Origin: Microcoleus sp. bin38.metabat.b11b12b14.051
GTDB lineage: Bacteria > Cyanobacteriota > Cyanobacteriia > Cyanobacteriales > Microcoleaceae
Assembly (NCBI RefSeq): GCF_013299165.1
Contig: NZ_JAAFKD010000007.1
Span: 62,001-126,000 of the forward strand
Direction: 5' to 3'
Length of the DNA stretch: 64,000 nucleotides
The position numbers and the translations under genes are program-made. Of this stretch, positions 28,580 to 36,300 are shown one piece after another. Position 1 is the first letter of the stretch. Each line of letters begins with the position of its first letter. The notes under the pieces were generated by a model. The model was given only the letters and a program-made list of their open reading frames with translations. It was not told where the DNA came from and made no database searches.

Positions 28580-29107
28580 TTAACTGCGGCGAATTTCTGT
28601 AACTTGGTCGGCCACATCCAAAATTGCTGGCGGCATAGAAGGCCCAGTCAAAATCAGATCCAAATCCTGTGGCTTGCTGTCAATCAATGCCAGCACTTCT
28701 GCTTCGGAAATTAAGCCTAAATTCACCGCCAAACTCAACTCGTCGAGAATAATTAAAGCGTAACGGCCGGAGATTGCGGCATTTTGAACGTACTCCCACA
28801 ATTGGGCGATCGATCGCGTTTCTATCTCATCTAAATCGGCTTTGTCAATGCAGCGAGGCAAATCGCACCGCACCCAATCTAAATTTTGCCCGAGGCGCAC
28901 CGGATGCTGATGCCCTTGATTGATGCCCCCTTTGAGGAACTGCACCGCCAACACCGGAGATCCCTGTCCTGCAATTCTCAGGGCCCCAGCCATGACACTG
29001 GTAAAAAAGCAGCGGTGCGGGCCTGTAAAAACTTGCACCAGCCCTTGAACTGTGTAGGGCAAGCTGTGGGTTAAATTGAGTTTAGGGGTTTGTAACTGAG
29101 CAACCAT
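28580..29107 (-). CDS. BtuR/CobO-like protein lacking the P-loop
   Basis: A 175-residue protein with the fold signature of ATP:corrinoid adenosyltransferases: PVLAVQFLKGGINQGHQ after the first strand, YALIILDELSLAVNLGLI for the Walker B region, and LILTGPSMPPAILDVADQVTEI at the end. Where BtuR has GxGKGKTT, this protein reads VFTGPHRCFFTSVMAGAL, so the nucleotide-binding Lys and Thr are gone. From memory the cyanobacterial members of this group share HRxFFTSVM, so this is a family trait rather than a local mutation. Adenosyltransferase activity is therefore doubtful. The ATG at 29107 fits family starts better than 29128. Confidence 0.75.
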   Translation of the reverse strand: MVAQLQTPKLNLTHSLPYTVQGLVQVFTGPHRCFFTSVMAGALRIAGQGSPVLAVQFLKGGINQGHQHPVRLGQNLDWVRCDLPRCIDKADLDEIETRSIAQLWEYVQNAAISGRYALIILDELSLAVNLGLISEAEVLALIDSKPQDLDLILTGPSMPPAILDVADQVTEIRRS

Positions 29108-29459
29108 AGGGCAATATTTAATTAGCAACTAAGTATCGAGTGCGGCTCCGACCGAAGAGCGCGGTTGAAGCCTGCTTAACAATATATAGTGTACTGGGCC
29201 GAGTGTACATCCGATCGCACGCTAGATATACAAGTTGTTAAAAGCTAGCAGAAGAGGCATTTGCAGTCGTGTGTCAGATTTTCCTCTCCTGAGACAAGCA
29301 CTTGCACAGAAACCGGGTTGGGGTAGCAAAATAGGGCGGGGAGTGCCAGACTTATCGGGTGAAAAGCTCAGGTGATGAGAGTCAGCTAGACTCTAGGAGT
29401 GTTAACAAAAGGTAAACATCGCGTAGAATTTGAGTGTCGCAGCACTAGGAGCAAGCACT

Positions 29460-30020
29460 GTGAGATTGGTAATTCTGGGAGGGCCAGGAGCGGGAAAGGG
29501 AACGCAGGCAGAACAACTGTGCAACAATTTGAGCATTCCTTTGCTGGCGCTAGGAGATATTCTCCGCGCCCAAATCGCTGGTGAAACAGACTTGGGCAAG
29601 TTGGCGGTGCCTTATGTGGAAAAAGGCGAGCTAGTTCCCGATGACATTTTGATTCGATTTATCGGCCGTCGGCTGCTGCTGTGGGATGTCTTTAATGGCT
29701 GGGTGTTGGAGGGATATCCGCGAACGGCTTTTCAAGCTGAGGAATTGGATTTTTTATTAGAGGATTTGGCGCAGGAGATAGATTGGGCGATTTGGTTGAA
29801 AGTGCCTACTGAGGTGTTGCTGAGTCGATCGATCGATCGCGCCCGATCGGACGATGAGCCAGAAATTTTGCAGCGGCGTCTCGATTTGTTTGAGGAACGT
29901 ACTATTCCTATTTTAGAGTATTACGAATACCGCCACAAATTGTTAACTATCAACGGCGACCAATCCCCAGAACAAGTCCAGCAGGATATTCTTGCTATTA
30001 TCGAAGCTAATAGTCATTAG
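29460..30020 (+). CDS. adk: Adenylate kinase (short-LID form)
   Basis: A 186-residue nucleoside monophosphate kinase. The P-loop GGPGAGKGTQ starts near residue 6. The AMP-binding segment is LALGDILRAQIAGETDLG with YVEKGELVPDDI, and GWVLEGYPRTAFQAEEL matches the Adk GFxLDGFPR motif with Glu-Gly-Tyr in place of Asp-Gly-Phe. The LID is short (SIDRARSDDEPEILQRRL). Such proteins convert ATP and AMP to two ADP. Cyanobacteria often have more than one, and this looks like a divergent paralogue. I place the start at GTG 29460, which has AGGAG at 29447-29451; a TTG at 29430 in frame lacks this. The final NSH and stop are heptamer-repeat sequence. Confidence 0.82.
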   Translation: MRLVILGGPGAGKGTQAEQLCNNLSIPLLALGDILRAQIAGETDLGKLAVPYVEKGELVPDDILIRFIGRRLLLWDVFNGWVLEGYPRTAFQAEELDFLLEDLAQEIDWAIWLKVPTEVLLSRSIDRARSDDEPEILQRRLDLFEERTIPILEYYEYRHKLLTINGDQSPEQVQQDILAIIEANSH

Positions 30021-30226
30021 TCATGGGGCATGGGGCATGGGGCATGGGGCATGGGGCATGGGGCATTAGTTAGGTAGAAAATTACCAATTCCCAATTACC
30101 AATTCCCAATTACCAATTCCCAATTACCAATTCCCAATTCCCAATTCCCAATGCCCAATGCCCAATTCCCAATTCCCAATGCCCAATGCCCAATGCCCAA
30201 TTCCCAATTCCCAATTCCCAATTCCC
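30010..30226. repeat. Heptamer arrays (GGGGCAT)n, (CCAATTA)n, (CCCAATT)n and (CCCAATG)n
   Basis: The spacer between adk and rph is tandem heptamers. AGTCATT overlaps the adk stop, GGGGCAT fills 30022-30066, and CCCAATT/CCCAATG variants run from 30086 to 30226, ending 8 nt before the rph start. Confidence 0.92.
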
Positions 30227-30234
30227 TAAATATT

Positions 30235-30948
30235 ATGTCTTTCCAGCGTCCTGACGGCAGAAAATCAAATCAACTTCGTTCGATTAGTTTCGATCGCGAA
30301 TTCAACAAATTTGCTAGCGGTTCCGTGCTCGCCAAAAGCGGCGATACTCAGGTACTTTGCAGCGTTACAATCAAGCCGGGAGTGCCTAGGTTTCTGGAGA
30401 ATACCGGACAAGGCTGGCTGACGGCGGAGTACCGAATGCTACCGGGAGCTACGCCGCAGCGACAAGAGCGGGAATTTATGAAATTATCGGGACGCACTCA
30501 AGAGATTCAGCGGCTGATCGGGCGGAGTTTGCGATCGTGCTTGGATATGCAACTGTTGGGCGATCGCACGATACTTGTCGATGCGGATGTTTTGCAAGCA
30601 GACGCGGGGACTCGCACAACTTCAATTAATGGCGGGTTTGTGGCTGTGGCTGATGCTTTGAACAAGTTGGTAAAAAAAGGTGATTTAGAGCGATCGCCCA
30701 TAATTCGTCAAGTAGCGGCCGTGTCTGTCGGACTTTTGGAAGGGGAGCCGTTTTTAGATTTGAATTATCTGGAAGATGTGGCGGCGGAAATTGACTGTAA
30801 TGTGGTAATGAATGGAGATTTAAACATCATCGAAATTCAGGGAACTGCCGAATCAGGAAGTTTCAGCCGCAGTCAGTTAAATCAAATCTTGGATTTGGCA
30901 GAAACAGGGATTCAGGAATTGTTGGAGGCTCAACGTCAAGCTTTTTAA
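30235..30948 (+). CDS. rph: Ribonuclease PH
   Basis: A 237-residue RNase PH: start [20 protein letters not shown], catalytic-core segments [31 protein letters not shown] with the conserved RxxREF (QRQEREFMK), [15 protein letters not shown], and the [19 protein letters not shown] signature. The C-terminus is [19 protein letters not shown] and a final helix. RNase PH is a phosphorolytic 3' exonuclease that trims tRNA precursors. The ATG at 30235 is right because upstream in-frame codons are (CCCAATT)n repeat. The last 153 nt of coding sequence recur at 33078-33230, about 92% identical by eye (12 mismatches, no gaps), fused to a cas6 remnant, which points to a rearrangement at the 3' end of this gene. 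Confidence 0.95.
   Translation: MSFQRPDGRKSNQLRSISFDREFNKFASGSVLAKSGDTQVLCSVTIKPGVPRFLENTGQGWLTAEYRMLPGATPQRQEREFMKLSGRTQEIQRLIGRSLRSCLDMQLLGDRTILVDADVLQADAGTRTTSINGGFVAVADALNKLVKKGDLERSPIIRQVAAVSVGLLEGEPFLDLNYLEDVAAEIDCNVVMNGDLNIIEIQGTAESGSFSRSQLNQILDLAETGIQELLEAQRQAF
30792..30944 (+). repeat. Direct repeat, copy 1: 3' end of rph
   Basis: The left copy of a 153-bp direct repeat, in its native place as the end of rph. It starts TGACTGTAATGTGGTAATG. The right copy is at 33078-33230. Confidence 0.9.
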
Positions 30949-30960
30949 CACGGAAATTTT

Positions 30961-31323
30961 TTATTCATCCCCATCGAACTCAGCTAAAATGCTACGAATC
31001 TCATTAGGACTTATATCTTCTTGGTCTGATTTAGCATAAATGGTTAATAGAAGTACGCTAGTCGGTGACTCAACTTGATAGATCAGTCGATAACCAGCGC
31101 TTTTCCCTTTTTGGATATTGCTATTTCTGACTCTCACCTTCAAGATGACATAATTTTCACCCATTCCAGGGATGCGATCGCCAATAAAGTTCCCCCCTTG
31201 GAATTGTTGAATAATTTCCTGAGTATCTAACCTGACATTGCGATATTTTTTTGATAATTCACGCAAATTACGTTTGTACTCAGGCGTTAAATCAATCTGT
31301 ACGACAGGCGTTTCATTCGACAT
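30961..31323 (-). CDS. RelE/ParE-superfamily toxin
   Basis: A 120-residue protein with the RelE/ParE layout: two N-terminal helices (TPEYKRNLRELSKKYRNVRLDTQEIIQQF), then a beta-sheet (GDRIPGMGENYVILKVRVRNSNIQKGKSAGYRLIYQVESPTSVLLLTIYAKSDQED). The KSAGYRLIYQV and LLLTIYAKSDQED strands are the classic late motifs of the family. Many relatives are ribosome-dependent mRNases (RelE) or gyrase poisons (ParE), and the sequence does not decide which. The start overlaps the end of the upstream antitoxin-like gene by 11 nt, so the two are translationally coupled. It lies just behind rph in the accessory region. Confidence 0.85.
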   Translation of the reverse strand: MSNETPVVQIDLTPEYKRNLRELSKKYRNVRLDTQEIIQQFQGGNFIGDRIPGMGENYVILKVRVRNSNIQKGKSAGYRLIYQVESPTSVLLLTIYAKSDQEDISPNEIRSILAEFDGDE

Positions 31324-31567
31324 CTATTCCCTCCCACATTTCCGAAAGGGGGATGCGTTGTCCAGCTTTTGCTTCCTTTAATGCTCTCCTGAGGCTTGCT
31401 TTCACTTCGGCAATAGGAGTATCATCAGGATCGACTTCGACTTCCTCTGCTACTTCGGCAAAAAGTACGATAACTCGCACGCGGCTGGGGGGAAAGTCTT
31501 CGAGCGCGCGATCGAGCAATAATTGACCTTTCTCATCTATTGTTCCGAATACTTCAACAGCTTTCAT
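31313..31567 (-). CDS. Antitoxin of the RelE/ParE-type pair
   Basis: An 84-residue acidic protein that precedes and overlaps the toxin gene on the minus strand. The start MKAVEVFGTIDEKGQLLLDRAL looks like a small beta-rich N-terminus. The C-terminal half is acidic and helical (EVKASLRRALKEAKAGQRIPLSEMW), the part that usually wraps the toxin. I see no clear ribbon-helix-helix or AbrB signature, so the antitoxin class is open. Assignment rests on size, order, overlap and the well-recognised toxin downstream. An upstream CTCCT on the plus strand (31575-31580) corresponds to AGGAG before the ATG. Confidence 0.78.
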   Translation of the reverse strand: MKAVEVFGTIDEKGQLLLDRALEDFPPSRVRVIVLFAEVAEEVEVDPDDTPIAEVKASLRRALKEAKAGQRIPLSEMWEGIDVE

Positions 31568-31660
31568 CTGTTTCTCCTGAAGGTATTTTTTACCGATCGT
31601 ATCATATTTTATGAGCGTTTAACAAATTTGATATCTTTTTGGGCGATCGCTCGCCGAAAC

Positions 31661-32221
31661 TCAACTAAAACTCAACCACCCAAAAATAGTTTCAACGGTC
31701 AATTCCAACTCGATGCCCTTGAGTATTGGTAACTGAGTTGCACCTGCGTACAATTCCACTTTCTGCCCTGGGAATATAGCTAAAATAGTTTATTCTTCAG
31801 GAGCGAGCAACCATCCCAATTCAGTACCATTGCGGGAACAATGCAGTAATTTATTCAATACTTTTGTTTAGCTTTGTTCCGGGGACAGAATTTCAATCGA
31901 CCAGTCTGGATGAATTTCAAAACGGTTAGCAATTCTTCCCGATGGCAAAAAGGGAATTCTTTCCCATCGGAATACTGCGACATCTGGGACAATTGATGCA
32001 CCCCCAAAAGTGCAGCGTAACTCTGGAAATGCACAAGCAATTTTATGTACTTTGGCTATCTGGTTAATCGCAGTGCAAAGTTCACCCTGTAATGTGCTGT
32101 GTTCGCCTTGAGGCATAGGTTTTTGAATGATTTGTCCGCTGAGAAATTCTGAGGCTGGCTTGGTTTCGGGAAGTTTCAGGAAATGTTCTAAGCTGGGCTT
32201 AGGTTTAATCAGTGCAGTCAT
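31661..32221 (-). pseudogene. Uma2-family endonuclease-like gene with two in-frame TAA codons
   Basis: One reading frame from the ATG at 32221 to a TGA at 31661 encodes a full-length Uma2-like protein (187 codons), interrupted by TAA at 31868-31870 and 31790-31792. The intact first 117 residues end SIEILSPEQS. Beyond the first stop the same frame continues TKVLNKLLHCSRNGTELGWL, and beyond the second TILAIFPGQKVELY, both standard late Uma2 sequence. At each stop the family has Gln in my recollection, so both look like CAA to TAA changes. Uma2 is a PD-(D/E)xK nuclease-like family abundant in cyanobacteria. The gene is probably dead. A truncated 117-residue product is possible. Confidence 0.85.
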
Positions 32222-32224
32222 ACG

Positions 32225-32275
32225 ATTTTAGATTTTAGATTTTAGATTTTAGATTGTAGATTGTAGATTTGAGAT
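32225..32275. repeat. Heptamer array (GATTTTA)n
   Basis: Repeats of GATTTTA, drifting to GATTGTA, sit directly upstream of the Uma2 pseudogene start. The same unit recurs upstream of the asparaginase gene at 62608-62637. Confidence 0.9.
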
Positions 32276-32369
32276 TTGGATAGTATTATTGTAGGCGATC
32301 GCCCATCTGGAATTCCTGACTCAAACACTCATCATTCATCATATTTATAGTCCAAGACTCAAGGGTAGC

Positions 32370-32440
32370 TAGAAACCGGGTTTTTTCGCGAAAATACTCG
32401 GTTGAAACCCTCGATCTCCAAAAAACCCGGTTTCTTTGGT
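32370..32440. repeat. Inverted AAACCGGGTTTTTT ... AAAAAACCCGGTTTC element
   Basis: Two inverted arms built on AACCGGGTTT enclose about 40 nt. A related pair lies at 44465-44535 and a diverged one at 11220-11280. The spacer 32222-32655 otherwise holds a possible promoter (TTGACA at 32461) and no supported gene. Confidence 0.7.
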
Positions 32441-32682
32441 AGGATTTATCAAAAAAAGGGCTTGACAAAAATTCCTCAACGCGCTATGTATGGTAGGTAA
32501 CGCTGAAAGCGCAAACGTCGATCGCAAGTTGATCACTCTGTGCTCCGAGTAGTGAAAGCTACGCAATTAATGCAGGGACGCGAACAGCCATTGCTTTCAA
32601 CTCCCCAAACCTTTGATGCCGTCAGGCGATAAACTCATCACTCCAGAGAAAGTTAGTGAATACTACCGATCTCCCAAATAAA

Positions 32683-33246
32683 ATGTCTGTTCTCCGTGTT
32701 GAAAGCTCGACAGACATTTCTTTCATAGTGCACGGCTTAGAACTCCCAGCAGACCACGGTTACGGGCTGTTTGCGGCGATTTGCGAACTGGTGCCGATGT
32801 TGCGGGCCGATCGCACAATTCGGCTGCTGACGGTGGCGGGACATCCTGACAAACACGGGAAAATCACCCTGAAGCGCGATCGCCCCAGGGATTTGTCGCG
32901 AATGCGGATCAGGGTGGCGGAGGAAAACGCGCACCATTTCTTTAAACTGGGCGGCCGGCAACTGTCTGTGGGCATCCATCAAATTGTGCTGGGAGTACCG
33001 ACAATATTGCCGTTAAAGCCGGCTGCTGACTTGTTTGCGCGGATTGTGGTGATTGCTGGCTACCAACAGCCGGATACTGACTGTAATGTGGTAATGAATG
33101 GAGATTTGAATATCATCGAAATTCAAGGAACTGCCGAATCGGGAAGTTTCAGCTGCCCGCAGTTAAATCAAATTTTGGATTTGGCAGAAACAGGGATTCA
33201 GGAATTGTTGGAAGCTCAGCGGCAAGCTTTAGTCAGCAGTCATTAG
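32683..33246 (+). pseudogene. Truncated Cas6 (Cmx6-like) fused in frame to a duplicated rph 3' end
   Basis: The 187-codon frame is a chimera. Residues 1-132 resemble CRISPR endoribonuclease Cas6 of the Cmx6/type I-MYXAN kind: [20 protein letters not shown], then [55 protein letters not shown], and [14 protein letters not shown]. Here Cas6 breaks off, losing its Gly-rich C-terminal RNA-binding part. Residues 133-183 are the last 51 residues of RNase PH. The final SSH-stop is heptamer repeat. No CRISPR array or other cas gene is in the window. It could be transcribed, but neither activity is expected. The ATG at 32683 fits Cmx6 starts better than the GTG at 32656. Confidence 0.75.
33078..33230 (+). 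repeat. Direct repeat, copy 2: displaced rph 3' end
   Basis: The right copy of the 153-bp repeat. Against 30792-30944 I count 12 mismatches and no gaps. It is fused to the cas6 remnant on its left and ends where an AGTCATT heptamer array begins. Confidence 0.9.
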
Positions 33247-33364
33247 TCATTAGTCAGCAGTCAGTTTTATGTACTCGATCGGGCAGATGAATAAAATATA
33301 AGCCTGTCCGTGAATCAGAGGTTAGCTAAGTAGAAAGTTAGTTTTGTCTAGGAGAGTATTAGTA

Positions 33365-36300
33365 ATGACTAAAATCGATTTCAAAGACATTCGCACTCAC
33401 AAAGGTAGTCAAGATGAAGGATTTGAAGAACTATGCTGTCAACTAGCATCATTTGAGGAAGTACCGAAAGGCTCTATTTTTCGTCGCAAAGGTCCTGGAG
33501 GAGATGGTGGTGTTGAATGTTACTGGCAATTACCTAATGGAAATGAGAAGGTTTGGCAAGCAAAATATTTTCGTGATCAATTGGGAGATAGCCAATGGCA
33601 ACAAATTGATAAATCCGTTAAACCGGCCTTGGATAAACATCCAAAGTTAATTGAATATATAGTGTGTTTGCACATTAACCGTACTGATGGACGCCAAGAG
33701 GGACAGAACTCCCAAATGGCTCGCTGGAATAAGCGTGTTCAAAAATGGAAAGGATGGGCTGAAGAACGTGATATGAAAGTTGATTTTGTTTATTGGGGAG
33801 AATCAGAAATTCTTGAAAGGCTTTCTCGCCCACAACCTCAGTATGCAGGTCGTGCCTATTTTTGGTTTAATAAACAAGAACTAACTAATGAATGGATGAT
33901 TCAGCATTTTCAAGAAGTTAGAGAAAATGCTGGGGCACGATACACACCAGAAATTCATGTTGATTTACCAGAAGCTCAAATATTTGAAGGACTTGGTAGA
34001 ACCGATATTTTCTTTGACCGCATTGACAACTTATACAGTCAGCTTTGTCGAAAGTGGAAAGATGCCAAGAAGCCATCAGAAGATTTACAGGAGAAAGTTC
34101 CTAATGTAGCTAACTCTGTAAACAATCTGAGTAAAGATATCAACTTACTCATCACTGCATTGAAAAAAGCATCTGATAGACAGGCCTTGTCATCAATTGA
34201 TTTTGATTCAATTGCTTGTTTGTCAAAAAAAGTTTTTCAATATGATAGTTACACACAAATTCGACAAGTGAATCCATCTCATAACGAACAGCAAGGAGAA
34301 AAAATAGGAAATAGAGACATTAATCGTTCAATAGAAGACTTATTACAAACAGTTCGTAATAAAATTTTCAAAGTCAAAGAAATAGGAGAAGAAATTTACG
34401 ATTTTGCTACCAGTGATATTACTGCTGCGTGTAATCAAGGCGCACTTCTACTTACGGGTGAAGCTGGAACAGGTAAAACTCATCTCTTCTGTGATATAGC
34501 TAAACGTCGTCTAGATAACTCACTTCCGACCATAATTTTATTGGGTCAGCACTTTTGTCAAGGCGACCCTTGGATTCATATAATGCAGAGATTGCACCTT
34601 TCTTGTCACAATCGTGACGAGTTTTTAGGCGCATTAGATGCTGCTGCACAAGCTTGTGGTAGTCATGCAATGATTTTGATTGATGCTCTTAATGAGAGTG
34701 ATGATAAAGGTCTATGGAAAAAGGAGCTAGCAGGTATATTAGCTGTTTTGCATAATAACTATCCACGCATTACTATTGCAGTAAGCTGTCGTACTTCATA
34801 CGAGAAAGCAACAATACCAGAAAACCTAGTTTCAGAAGAAAAGTTAGTCAAAGTTGAACATCATGGATTTGCCAACCATGAATATATTGCTACGAAAACC
34901 TTTTTCAATCATTATGGTATTGAACAGCCTAACGTTCCTTTGTTAGTTCCAGAGTTTTCTAATCCACTTTTTTTGAAAACACTTTGTAAAGGAATTAAAA
35001 ATCGTCATTTAACACGAATACCTAAAGGAATTAAAGGAATTAGTGCTGTTTTAAATCTATTTATAGATTCAATCAACGAGGTTTTATGTGAACGAATCGA
35101 TTATGATGATAAAACCAATTTAGTAAGACAATCAGTAGAAGCTTTAGCCCGTCGGATGGCAGAAAAGGAACAGCCTTGGATAGATAGAGAAGAAGCCAAA
35201 AATATTGTTAATTCTGTCTTGCCTCATAATAATTTTTCACAGAGCTTATTTTATAATCTGCGTGCTGAGGGATTACTTTCAGAAGATTTAATTTATCGTC
35301 CCTCAGAAAACGAATATGAAGAACAAAATCAAAGGGTTGATATTATTAAATTTCCCTATGAAAAATTTAGCGATCATTTAATAGTCCGTTATTTGCTGAA
35401 AAACCACCTAGATAAAAATAATCCAACTACATCCTTTGATGAAAATAAACCGCTAGGCCGGTTAGTAGCAGCTAGATGGAATACACAGAGTATAAGTGGT
35501 TTACTGGAAGCTTTATTTATTCAAATTCCTGAACTACTTGAAAAAGAAGTAATGGAATTAACATCCATGCCATTATGGTGGTTTGAACGTCAATTTTTAC
35601 AAAGTCTTATTTGGCGTAATCCAACTAAAATAACCCAGAAAACTAAAGATTATCTTAATGAAATATTCCAAGAAGAAAGAAACAAAGAAAAAGTTTATAA
35701 TGTACTACTGACAGTAGCTACCGATCCTGAACATCCTTTAAATGCAAAATCTCTTCATCGTCATCTCATAAATCTGAGAATGCCAGAGCGCGATGAAATT
35801 TGGTCTATTTATTTATTCGATCAGTATGAACAAAAAGGGGCAGTCGATCGTTTACTTGAATGGGCATGGGAAACCGAAAAAGACCATATCTCAGATGAAT
35901 CCATCGAACTTTGTGCAATTGCTTTGACATGGTTTTTAACAACATCTCATCGTTTTCTTCGCGATCGTGCAACAAAAGCTCTTGTTTCAATGCTACATCC
36001 AAGACCTCAAGTTTTAGTCAAAGTTATCGAGCAGTTTTTAGAAGTTGATGATATTTATGTATTAGAACGTCTTTATGCTGTTGCTTATGGAGTCGCAATG
36101 GTTAGCAATGATGCTGAAAAAATAGGAGAACTTGCCAACAAAATCTATGAATGGGTATTTAAAGAAGGTACACCACCAGTACATATACTTTTGCGTGATT
36201 ATGCTCGTGGTGTTATTGAAATAGCTAATCATTTGGGTACTTTATCAGACAAGGTAGATATTGATAAAACTCATCCCCCTTATAAAAGTGATTGGAATCT

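Noticed and set aside
28021-28617. A 198-codon minus-strand frame
   Set aside because: Largely translated heptamer repeats, overlapping the GUN4 kinase end and the BtuR-like gene end.
31661-32221. Stop-codon recoding (TAA read as Gln) in the Uma2 frame
   Set aside because: Many clear genes in the window end in TAA (for example rph and infB), so a general recoding is excluded. Local readthrough is possible but needs data.
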